NCBI GenBank assembly: GCA_003050645.1
Contig: PEBX01000020.1
Location: forward strand, 1 to 46,143
Reading direction: 5' to 3'
Length of the DNA: 46,143 bases
From: Candidatus Carbonibacillus altaicus
Lineage (GTDB): Bacteria; Bacillota; Bacilli; Thermicanales; DSM-22653
Both the position numbers and the translations under genes were made by a program. Positions 25,205-33,045 of this stretch are shown piece after piece. A model generated the notes under the pieces. That model did no database searches, had not been told where the DNA came from, and worked only from the letters and a program-made list of their open reading frames with translations. Each line of letters opens with the position of its first letter. The first letter of the stretch is position 1.

Positions 25205-26002
25205 TCAAGACATCCCAAACATCTTTAAAACTTTGTTGAACATCCCTTGTTTTTCCTCCAATTTGAGCAATGGAACGGACTCTCCAAGCATCCGCCGAGC
25301 GATGTTCCGGTAGGCGAGGGCCGCCTTTGAACGCGTATCCATAACCGTCGGCGTCCCTTCATTGGTCATTTTAATGACAATCTCATCATCCGGAACGACG
25401 CCAAGGAGATCGACGCCTAAAATCTGGACGATCTCATCCACACTCGCCTGTTCCATCTTCTTCACCATCTGGATACGCAAGCGGTTAATGATCAGTTTGG
25501 CCCGGCCCAAACCGTTTTTTTCTAAAAGCCCGATGACCCGGTCGGCATCGCGAATAGCCGATACCTCCGGCGTGGTGACGACGATCGCTTGTGTCGCCCC
25601 GCTGATCGCATTTTGAAATCCTTGCTCAATGCCGGCCGGGGAATCGAGCAGCACAAAATCAAAGCGGGAGACGAGCTCATGAACGAGCTCAGCCAGCTGT
25701 GAAGGCTCAACGGCTGTTTTGTCTTTGATCTGCGCGGCAGGCAAAAGTACTAGGCGCTCCTCAAACCGTTTATCCTTAACCAGCGCCTGTTCGAGTCTTG
25801 CCCGCCCTTCAATCACATCAACGAGATCGTAGACGATCCGGTTTTCTAGTCCGAGCACGAGATCCAGATTGCGAAGCCCGATATCGGTATCCACCAACAC
25901 TACCTTTTTTCCCATCATGGCCAGTGCCGTTCCTACATTGGCGGTCGTCGTCGTCTTCCCGACGCCACCTTTGCCCGAGGTAATAACAATTGCTTCACCC
26001 AT
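25205..26002 (-). CDS. minD: Septum site-determining ATPase MinD
   Basis: Membrane-binding ParA-type ATPase that positions MinC and blocks polar division; 265 aa. The deviant Walker A motif ITSGKGGVGKTTTTANVG starts at residue 8, switch II is DSPAGIEQGFQNA, and DTDIGLRNLDLVLGLEN is typical of MinD. The C-terminus ends with an amphipathic helix (KQGMFNKVLKMFGMS) for membrane attachment. I take the ATG at 26002 (MGEAIVITSGKGG), matching relatives; the open frame runs 28 codons further upstream without homology-like sequence. GGGAGGAG lies about 13 bases upstream. Followed directly by rodA. Confidence 0.95.
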   Translation of the reverse strand: MGEAIVITSGKGGVGKTTTTANVGTALAMMGKKVVLVDTDIGLRNLDLVLGLENRIVYDLVDVIEGRARLEQALVKDKRFEERLVLLPAAQIKDKTAVEPSQLAELVHELVSRFDFVLLDSPAGIEQGFQNAISGATQAIVVTTPEVSAIRDADRVIGLLEKNGLGRAKLIINRLRIQMVKKMEQASVDEIVQILGVDLLGVVPDDEIVIKMTNEGTPTVMDTRSKAALAYRNIARRMLGESVPLLKLEEKQGMFNKVLKMFGMS

Positions 26003-26139
26003 AACGCCTACCCAACTCCTCCCAGCATTCACTTGATGCCTAACCAAAAATAGGATGCGACGTTTCATCATCGGATGGTGCCGCAATGCGGCGTGGGGGG
26101 TCTATTCGAAATCGATCATTTTGAACGTGTATGCTTTTC

Positions 26140-26835
26140 TTAAGAATTTCCTGCCGTCTCAAGTGCAATCATCTCCTCGGCCGCCTCATCGAGTACAAAG
26201 GGGAGACCGCGCAATGCTTTAAGCGGTAAGACAAGGAGACGATTTTTGTGCGCAGCAGCAAAAGAAGCTTTCCCGTAAAGCGACCGCGGAACCTCATCTA
26301 GGGCCAGCCTTCCTATCCCGAAGCGGGTCGGTCGAAAGTCATGCGCCACGATAATCGCCGGATCACCACCCACTCCTGCAAAAGCATGACCCATGAGCTG
26401 ACCGAAAATATAAATACTTCCCCTCGCTCGGATCAAGCCACCCGGATTAAGGTCACCTAAGAGCAGGACATCGCCCGCCGCTTCCACCACCTGCCCGGAC
26501 CGCACAATGCCGACTTCCGTTTTCAGACTCATGCGGGTGAGCATCGTTTCCACTTCTTTTTTATCAAAAACATCGCGGATCACATCGGTGACTTTCAGTG
26601 AACCGTGTTGTTCAATCAGCGTACGGACGCGTTCTATTTGCTCTTCCGTTACATAACGGGTACCGAAATGCACATGCACTTCCGTGGGCGGACCCTGCAA
26701 AAAATGATCGTATGCACCCATGAAACGTGCTTCTAAGGCCGAGAGCAAATCGTCAAAGCTGCAATGTGGATCGAGAAAGAAGGATAAACCATCGCGCGAA
26801 CCTTTAATGAGAATCTGAACATCCTGAAGCGCCAC
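26140..26835 (-). CDS. minC: Septum site-determining protein MinC
   Basis: Inhibitor of FtsZ assembly; 231 aa. The N-terminal domain (1-105) is variable as usual (LIKGSRDGLSFFLDPHCSFDDL). The C-terminal beta-helix is clear: GDVLLLGDLNPGGLIRARGSIYIFGQ, then GVGGDPAIIVAHDFRPTRFGIG. The GD-N-GG signature binds MinD and forms copolymers. The start is GTG with GGGGGCGG upstream. Gap of 137 bp to minD and 72 bp from mrdA, all on the same strand. Confidence 0.93.
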   Translation of the reverse strand: MALQDVQILIKGSRDGLSFFLDPHCSFDDLLSALEARFMGAYDHFLQGPPTEVHVHFGTRYVTEEQIERVRTLIEQHGSLKVTDVIRDVFDKKEVETMLTRMSLKTEVGIVRSGQVVEAAGDVLLLGDLNPGGLIRARGSIYIFGQLMGHAFAGVGGDPAIIVAHDFRPTRFGIGRLALDEVPRSLYGKASFAAAHKNRLLVLPLKALRGLPFVLDEAAEEMIALETAGNS

Positions 26836-26907
26836 TTCATCCGCCCCCTATCAACGTTTTACTTATTCGACAACGGGAGAGCGTTTTCCTGCTATATGCT
26901 CCGAAAA

Positions 26908-28941
26908 TCATGGCTGATTTTCTGGACGGGTCGCCTCGTCTGGAACACCTGCGAGCGGAAGAAGCGGTTCATCACCAAAATACGCGGCGACGATGCGGCG
27001 TGCGATCGGACCGGCTGAGTCCGCCCCGCCCGACCCGCCGGGGACGATGACGACAAAAGCGATCTCCGGCCGATCATATGGTGCATAGCCGACCATCACC
27101 CCGTTCGTCTGACCCGTTCCCCGCTGTACCGTCCCGGTTTTCGCCGCAACCGGCACGTTCATCCCCTGAAAAACGGCATAAGCCGTGCCCCCGGGCTGCG
27201 TCACCTCCCGCATTCCTTCCTGCACGTAGCGTATCCAACGCGCATCGATACCGACACGCCCGAGCACTTCACCTTCTACAAAATAAACGGGGGGTCCGGG
27301 CGTACGCGAGTTTTCTTCCGGTTCATTCACCGAATAGACGAGGTGCGGTCTCACCCGGTAACCGCCGTTTGCGATGGTGGAGACGTACTGTGCAAGCGCC
27401 ATTGGCGTATAGCCATCGTACTGTCCGATCATCATCTGAGCCAGGTTTCCGAGCTGGCGAAAATCGCTACTGTCCGGCGTCACATACCCGACCATCTCCT
27501 CATTAAGATCAATGCCGGTTAACACACCTAAGCCGAACTGCGCGGCCACTTCACGCACATGATCAAACTGCGTGCGGTAAGCATTGCCGGGTCCGGCCTG
27601 GCGGGCGAGCCGGAGCGCCACTTCATACATATACGTGTTTACCGATTCTTTCAGTGCTCGCTTCCCATCGACCCATCCGTGACCGCCTGCTTTAAAATCT
27701 TTTAAATAACGGTCACCGATCTTCACCCCACCAGTCGAGAGCACTTTTTCATCGGGACGCATGAGCCCGTCCTGTAGCGCCAGCATTACGGTCAGCATCT
27801 TAAACGTCGATCCCGGTTGATACCCACCGTTTACGAGCACGTTTTGCTCGCGTCCTGCTACTTCCGTCTGATAGCGCGCCGAAAAATCGGGTGCGTCAAA
27901 GACGTTGAGATCGTAACCCGGCACTTTAGCCATGGCCAGCACATCACCGGTATAAGGATTTAAAACAACAGCCATCGCTTCTTTGACATTCGGCAGAGGA
28001 TTCACCGGACGGGTATTCAGATTTTTGATTTCTTCCCGCAAAATATTTTCAACCGTATGCTGATACGCCGCATCGATGGAAAGTACGATGTTGGCACCGG
28101 GTGAAGGTGGGTAGACTTCCCGTGTCTCGAGTCTCCGGGTAAGATTGTTCATCAATACATCCGTTTTACCGGGCAGTCCATGCAGAACATCTTCATAGCT
28201 CGCTTCGACACCAGTCATACCGATGCGGTCAAAACTCGTATATCCCCTGGGAAGGTAGTCTTCTACTTTACTTTCCGGTATATCCCGCGTATAACCAATG
28301 ATATAGGCGCCAAGCGAACCGTACGGGTAGACGCGTCTTGCGTCGACGACGACCTTAATCCCGGGAAAATCTTGCATACGCTCTTGCACCTGAAACATGA
28401 TCGTATCTGGAATATCCTGCGCCACTTTCCGCGGTACGTGACGGTACAGCATCATCGGTGCATCCTGAAGTTCCCATTCGGCCGGGTCAAAACGCGTGCC
28501 ATCTTTGGCTTCTTTTATCAACGTTTCTCTCTGCGTTGGATCATCCGTTTTCGGTACGTACGCATACCCGGCATCAAGTTTTTCCATGATCGTGACCCGA
28601 TTCATTGCTTTGTACCGCTCATCTTTTTCGGCATACACTTGAAAAATTTTTTCCAAGTTGATCGCAATCTGTTCGATTTGCGCTTTTTTAAAGCCTTCAT
28701 CCAGAAACGACAAAGAGTAGACGAGCTCATTTTTAGCGAGTGCCACACCGTTTCGGTCGTAGATCCAGCCGCGCTGACCGGGTGTTGTATACACTTTTTT
28801 ATTAATATTGGTAGCCGCCTGTGCATACAGTTCACCATCGACAAGCTGGAGAACCGTGAGTCTCAAGATTAAAAGCGCAAATAAAAAAAAGATGAGCATG
28901 AACAGGACGTTAAAACGACGGACGACCTGATTCATGATCAT
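26908..28941 (-). CDS. mrdA: Penicillin-binding protein 2 (class B transpeptidase, elongation type)
   Basis: Single-pass membrane transpeptidase that cross-links peptidoglycan with RodA; 677 aa. The N-terminal membrane anchor is about 10-30 (FNVLFMLIFFLFALLILRL), followed by the pedestal domain (QRGWIYDRNGVALAKN). The transpeptidase has the catalytic Ser in PGSTFKML (about 376), SVN in LKESVNTY (about 433) and KTGT in AAKTGTVQRG (about 600). Placement directly after mreD, and with rodA in the run, makes it the elongasome PBP rather than a division or spore PBP. The start overlaps the mreD stop by 4 bp (ATGA). Confidence 0.92.
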   Translation of the reverse strand: MIMNQVVRRFNVLFMLIFFLFALLILRLTVLQLVDGELYAQAATNINKKVYTTPGQRGWIYDRNGVALAKNELVYSLSFLDEGFKKAQIEQIAINLEKIFQVYAEKDERYKAMNRVTIMEKLDAGYAYVPKTDDPTQRETLIKEAKDGTRFDPAEWELQDAPMMLYRHVPRKVAQDIPDTIMFQVQERMQDFPGIKVVVDARRVYPYGSLGAYIIGYTRDIPESKVEDYLPRGYTSFDRIGMTGVEASYEDVLHGLPGKTDVLMNNLTRRLETREVYPPSPGANIVLSIDAAYQHTVENILREEIKNLNTRPVNPLPNVKEAMAVVLNPYTGDVLAMAKVPGYDLNVFDAPDFSARYQTEVAGREQNVLVNGGYQPGSTFKMLTVMLALQDGLMRPDEKVLSTGGVKIGDRYLKDFKAGGHGWVDGKRALKESVNTYMYEVALRLARQAGPGNAYRTQFDHVREVAAQFGLGVLTGIDLNEEMVGYVTPDSSDFRQLGNLAQMMIGQYDGYTPMALAQYVSTIANGGYRVRPHLVYSVNEPEENSRTPGPPVYFVEGEVLGRVGIDARWIRYVQEGMREVTQPGGTAYAVFQGMNVPVAAKTGTVQRGTGQTNGVMVGYAPYDRPEIAFVVIVPGGSGGADSAGPIARRIVAAYFGDEPLLPLAGVPDEATRPENQP

Positions 28942-29456
28942 ACCTCCTCATGCGATACGTCGCGTTCTTGCATCAATGTCCGTAATGCCGGTACCATCAA
29001 AGGATAAAGGATGAGGGCACTGATCATCCCACCGAGTGCATCCGGCACAACTGCGTGCTGGATAATAAAAACAAACGACGCGTCCGTCCAGCGAAAAAGA
29101 CGATACAGACCGTCGACATACAGATCGAAAAGAGCGAGTGAGAACCCGGCGAGCGGTACGATCAAAAAGATCGAGCGGTAAAAAAAGCGCGCCACTTCAC
29201 TTAAAAAGGAAACGTAAAACGTCCAGAAAAAAGTCTCCAATCCTACAAATCGTCCGAAAACAATATCAAGGAGAAGGCCCGTCCCAAAACCTAAGACGAG
29301 TGCTGGGGCCGGGCGTAAAAAAAGCGCCGCAATCACCACATAAAGCGCCGTCAGACGCACATGAAAAAATCCGGTACTGCTCAGGAGACCCGTCCAGTCC
29401 AAAACCAGCAAGAGGATATAGAGCAGGGTAAGCTTAAGACGTGGGTTCTGGATCAT
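28938..29456 (-). CDS. mreD: Rod shape-determining protein MreD
   Basis: Small polytopic membrane protein of the elongasome, 172 aa with about five membrane segments (YILLLVLDWTGLLSSTG; PALVLGFGTGLLLDIVFG). GFGTGLLLDIVFGRFVG is typical of MreD. It overlaps mreC by 4 bp and mrdA by 4 bp, so the three are almost certainly translated from one message. The family is poorly conserved and the call rests on order plus topology. Confidence 0.9.
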   Translation of the reverse strand: MIQNPRLKLTLLYILLLVLDWTGLLSSTGFFHVRLTALYVVIAALFLRPAPALVLGFGTGLLLDIVFGRFVGLETFFWTFYVSFLSEVARFFYRSIFLIVPLAGFSLALFDLYVDGLYRLFRWTDASFVFIIQHAVVPDALGGMISALILYPLMVPALRTLMQERDVSHEEV

Positions 29457-30307
29457 GGGCCCACGCCCTCCCCTGTGTATCCGTCATTTCGTTTGACAAC
29501 GAAGACAGCCGAGACATCTTTCGCCGGATCAAAGGGACGAATCCAGGCATTGCGGGTGAGCATGTCGCGTCCCGGACGAACTTTCTCGACCGTACCGACC
29601 GGAAGACCGGGTGGTAAGAGGCCACCGAGCCCGGAGGTGACGACCGTCTCCCCGAGATGTACCTCCGTATCGAGCGGCATCTTGCCCATGATGAGAAGAC
29701 CATTTTCACTGTCGTAGTTTTCTATGACCCCAAAAGAGCGTTCTCGTGACGTGGTCATCACGGCAATGTGCTGTCTTGTGCTCAAATTTCCGAGCAGTCG
29801 CACATTACTCGTAAACGTACTCACCGCATCGATAATGCCGATAAGCCCTTTATCAGTGATCACAGCCATCCCCGGCATAAGCCCATCTTTTTCACCTCGA
29901 TTTAAAACGAGCACTTCGTCCCACGTGTTCACATCCCGACCGATCACTTCTGCCGAGTATAGCGTATAATCATGCGCCTTTGACTGAAAATCTAAAAGCC
30001 CCCGCAGCTTTTCATTTTCCTGCTGCAGAAGATCATATTCCGCTTTGATACGAATGAGACTATCGAGCGCCATTTTCAGCTTCCGGTTCTCTTCAAACGT
30101 ATCGCGGAGCTCAAACAGCCCTAGCCACCAGCTGCGCACGGTCTTGTACGGCCCGCTGACCAGTCTTTCGGCGAGGCCGGCCGTGTCCTTGACCATCCTC
30201 TCCGGAAGAGTTAAAAAACCGCGACCGTATGGAACGAGGGCGGCAGATGCAGTAATGAGTACCAGCCCGGCCAGTAGAGCCAGTATGCGGCGACTGAACC
30301 AGTTCAT
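29453..30307 (-). CDS. mreC: Rod shape-determining protein MreC
   Basis: Bitopic elongasome scaffold, 284 aa. N-terminal membrane anchor (RILALLAGLVLITASAALVP), then a coiled coil (about 65-110; LKMALDSLIRIKAEYDLLQ), then the beta-rich outer domain (AVITDKGLIGIIDAVS; VVTSGLGGLLPPGLPVGTV). MreC links PBP2/RodA to MreB. It begins 22 bp after mreB and overlaps mreD by 4 bp. Confidence 0.93.
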   Translation of the reverse strand: MNWFSRRILALLAGLVLITASAALVPYGRGFLTLPERMVKDTAGLAERLVSGPYKTVRSWWLGLFELRDTFEENRKLKMALDSLIRIKAEYDLLQQENEKLRGLLDFQSKAHDYTLYSAEVIGRDVNTWDEVLVLNRGEKDGLMPGMAVITDKGLIGIIDAVSTFTSNVRLLGNLSTRQHIAVMTTSRERSFGVIENYDSENGLLIMGKMPLDTEVHLGETVVTSGLGGLLPPGLPVGTVEKVRPGRDMLTRNAWIRPFDPAKDVSAVFVVKRNDGYTGEGVGP

Positions 30308-30329
30308 TCATCCAATGCTCCCCGGGCCA

Positions 30330-31367
30330 TCAGGAATGGCCGATCTTTTTTCCTGTAAAAAAATGTTTTTTGTACTGTTCCAGATTTTCAAGTGCCCGAC
30401 CGGTACCGATCGCCACGCTATCCAGAGGATTTTCCGCGACAAAAACGGGCATGCCCGTCTCCTCTGCCAGCCGATGATCCAGTTCACGAAGAAGCGCCCC
30501 ACCTCCCGTTAGCACGATTCCGCGATCCATAATATCGGCGGCGAGCTCCGGAGGCGCCTTCTCAAGCGTCAGCTTCACCGCCTCAACGATCTGAACGACG
30601 ACCTCACTCAATGCGTCTGCCACTTCCGTAGCCTTAACTTCCAGCGTTTTCGGAAGACCGCTCACCAGATCCCTTCCACGCACACTCATCGCCGCATCTT
30701 TGGGCGGCTTTATGGCCGAACCGATTTCGATTTTTAACGCTTCGGCCGTGCGCTCCCCGATCAAAAGATTATATTTTCGTTTGATATACTGCACGATCGC
30801 TTCATCCATCTCATCCCCAGCTACCCTGACCGATCGGCTGGCAACTATGCCTCCTAAGGAGATGATAGCCACTTCCGTCGTGCCACCGCCGATATCGACG
30901 ACCATACTACCGGTTGGTTCCCAGACCGGAAGATCCGCACCGATGGCTGCAGCAAACGGTTCTTCAATCGTCAGCGCCTCGCGTGCCCCCGCTTCTTTTG
31001 CTGCATCTTCTACTGCCCGCCGCTCTACCGGCGTCACCCCGTACGGCACACAGATCATGACATTGGGCCGGCGTGAGATTAGACCTTTAATACGTTGTGC
31101 TTTTTGAATAAAATGGCGGAGCATCGTCTCCGTCGTTTCCATATCGGCGATCACACCAGATTTTAACGGGCGGCGCACTTCAATATTACCGGGCGTCCGA
31201 CCGACCATCTGCTTGGCATCAGCACCGACGGCTTCGATCGTTCCCGTTTTGGTATGGACAGCAACAAGCGACGGTTCGTTAATGACAATGCCCCGCCCCT
31301 TGACATATATCAGCGTATTGGCCGTACCCAGGTCAATTCCCATATCCTTCGCTAAGGCAAAAAGCAT
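30330..31367 (-). CDS. mreB: Rod shape-determining protein MreB
   Basis: Actin-like ATPase organising lateral wall synthesis; 345 aa. Nucleotide-site motifs are [15 protein letters not shown] (phosphate 1), [16 protein letters not shown] (phosphate 2) and [11 protein letters not shown] (adenosine). Start: I prefer the ATG at 31367 ([14 protein letters not shown]), 9 bases after GGAAGG; the ATG at 31376 abuts that sequence. Heads the mreB-mreC-mreD-mrdA-minC-minD-rodA run, preceded by a 16-bp tandem array in the gap to radC. Confidence 0.95.
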   Translation of the reverse strand: MLFALAKDMGIDLGTANTLIYVKGRGIVINEPSLVAVHTKTGTIEAVGADAKQMVGRTPGNIEVRRPLKSGVIADMETTETMLRHFIQKAQRIKGLISRRPNVMICVPYGVTPVERRAVEDAAKEAGAREALTIEEPFAAAIGADLPVWEPTGSMVVDIGGGTTEVAIISLGGIVASRSVRVAGDEMDEAIVQYIKRKYNLLIGERTAEALKIEIGSAIKPPKDAAMSVRGRDLVSGLPKTLEVKATEVADALSEVVVQIVEAVKLTLEKAPPELAADIMDRGIVLTGGGALLRELDHRLAEETGMPVFVAENPLDSVAIGTGRALENLEQYKKHFFTGKKIGHS

Positions 31368-31434
31368 CGTCCCCATCCTTCCTGCGTGATCGACGGATGC
31401 ATTCCATCGCTATCCTTGTATACAGTTTTGCATC

Positions 31435-31498
31435 AATACCATTTTAGATCCATACCGTTTTAGATCCATACCGTTTTAGATCCATACTGTTTCTGACG
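31435..31498. repeat. 16-bp tandem array (about 4 copies) between radC and mreB
   Basis: AATACCATTTTAGATC (31435-31450), CATACCGTTTTAGATC twice (31451-31466, 31467-31482) and a diverged CATACTGTTTCTGACG (31483-31498). It lies in the 147-bp leader region of mreB. Confidence 0.9.
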
Positions 31499-31514
31499 AT
31501 GTTTCAAATAACGT

Positions 31515-32216
31515 TTATGTCAAAAAATTCATTTCCCTTAGACTCGAATATCGGCCATCCCCGATGATGACATGGTCGAGCACATCAATACCCAAAAGAC
31601 GTCCGGCCTCGGTAAAACGCGCTGTCACCTCGCGATCTTCCCGGCTTGGCGAAGGATCGCCGCTCGGATGATTATGCGCAAGGATAAGCGCATGCGCGCT
31701 CATGCGTACTGCTTCGCGAAACACTTCTCGCGGGTGTACGAGGGAGGCATCGAGCGTCCCTTTAAAAATATCTTTTTCCCCGATCACTTCATGCTTGGTA
31801 TTCAAAAAAAGAACGACAAATACTTCTTGCCATTCATAGCGCAGGCGATCCATGAGATGATTGGCAGCATCTTCCGGACTTTTGATCACGGGGCGCGCAT
31901 GCATCTCGCGCGTCAGACGCCGCCCGAGTTCAAGTGCTGCTTTAAGCTGAATCGCCTTGGCCTGGCCTAGCCCGGGAAGATGCATGAGTTCACTTACATC
32001 CATCTCTAAAAGTCCGCGCAGGCTCCTGGCATGTGCGAGCACTTGCTCGGCTAAGTGCAGCACGGATACTTCCTTCGATCCGGTGCGGAGCAGAATGGCG
32101 ATGAGTTCGCTATCCGATAGCGCATGCGCGCCGGCAGATAAAAGCCGTTCGCGCGGGCGCTCACTGGGCGGAAGTTCCCTGAGTTTTAATGTTTTTTCCG
32201 AAGGTCTCACCGGCAC
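31515..32216 (-). CDS. radC: RadC family protein (JAMM/MPN metalloprotease fold)
   Basis: 233 aa. An N-terminal helix-hairpin-helix region (about 30-95; LPGLGQAKAIQLKAALELGRR) is followed by the MPN+ domain with the metal motif LILAHNHPSGDPSPSREDREVT (H-x-H-x7-S-x2-D). The cellular role of RadC is unsettled; a repair function was proposed and then questioned. The start is GTG with AAAGGGGA close upstream; a second in-frame GTG two codons later is equally possible. It is 24 bp downstream of maf, in the same place as in B. subtilis (maf-radC-mreB). Confidence 0.92.
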   Translation of the reverse strand: MPVRPSEKTLKLRELPPSERPRERLLSAGAHALSDSELIAILLRTGSKEVSVLHLAEQVLAHARSLRGLLEMDVSELMHLPGLGQAKAIQLKAALELGRRLTREMHARPVIKSPEDAANHLMDRLRYEWQEVFVVLFLNTKHEVIGEKDIFKGTLDASLVHPREVFREAVRMSAHALILAHNHPSGDPSPSREDREVTARFTEAGRLLGIDVLDHVIIGDGRYSSLREMNFLT

Positions 32217-32240
32217 GTTCCCCTTTAAGCGCCGTCTTCA

Positions 32241-32813
32241 TCACCACACGCTGATGCCGAGCCGCTCAAGCATGTTCACCGTCCTCTGGAGTGGGAGTCC
32301 GACGACATTATAATAGTCGCCTTCCAGCCGTTCCACCAAAAGGGCACCTTTTCCTTGGATGCCGTACGCGCCTGCTTTATCGAACGGTTCGCCCGTGTTT
32401 ACATACTGTTCAATCATCCGATCGGTCAGTTCAGCAAACTTAACCCGCGTTTTTACCACATCAAGCTGCGGATCGTAGCCTTTTCGAAAAAGCGCTACAC
32501 CGGTTATGACCTCATGCCACGTACCGGACAGTCGTCTTAACATCCAGTGTGCCTGGGCGTTATCTTTAGGTTTTCCCAATATCTCACCTTGTACAACAAC
32601 GATCGTATCAAACGCTAAGACGAGCGCATGAGGATACGTTTGAAAAACGTGTGCACCTTTTGCCTTTGCCAGACGCAAAACTTCATCGTCCGACTCGGCA
32701 GTCGGATCCAGATCCTCCTCAATCTTAGAGGGAACCGTGCGATGCGCAAGCCCGATCATGTCGAGAAGGGCTGTGCGCCGCGGTGAACTCGAAGCAAGTA
32801 CGACATCGATCAT
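32241..32813 (-). CDS. maf: Maf-family nucleotide pyrophosphatase
   Basis: Cytoplasmic nucleoside triphosphate pyrophosphatase (house-cleaning of modified dTTP/UTP-type nucleotides), linked to division arrest in B. subtilis; 190 aa. Motifs: VVLASSSPRRTALLD at the N-terminus, ADDTVV-like LAFDTIVVVQGEILGKP, and the AYGIQGKGALLVERLEGDYYNVVGLPL signature in two parts. The ATG at 32813 has AAGGAGG six bases upstream; the longer frame to 32864 has no support. Directly upstream of radC. Confidence 0.93.
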   Translation of the reverse strand: MIDVVLASSSPRRTALLDMIGLAHRTVPSKIEEDLDPTAESDDEVLRLAKAKGAHVFQTYPHALVLAFDTIVVVQGEILGKPKDNAQAHWMLRRLSGTWHEVITGVALFRKGYDPQLDVVKTRVKFAELTDRMIEQYVNTGEPFDKAGAYGIQGKGALLVERLEGDYYNVVGLPLQRTVNMLERLGISVW

Positions 32814-32876
32814 CAAGAACCTCCTTACCTCCACCTCATTATAACGAATTTCACCAGACAACAACAGAGGAAAAAC

Positions 32877-32941
32877 AAAAAAAGCACAACCGAACCACGT
32901 TGCTCGTTTTTTAGCAAAAACATGGAACCGATGTTGTGCTT
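32877..32941 (-). terminator. Terminator of spoIIB
   Basis: AAGCACAAC (32882-32890) pairs with GTTGTGCTT (32933-32941), with further imperfect pairing inside. On the minus strand it is followed by a T-rich run. It lies between the spoIIB stop and maf, so maf-radC need their own promoter, which I cannot place. Confidence 0.75.
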
Positions 32942-33045
32942 GGGTTGGCTGAGCGCCTTACGTCGGCACATATGCGTCGATCTGTTATGTACGATATCCA
33001 TATTGCTTGCGATGTAAAGCATGCCGTAACATATGATGTTAACCG

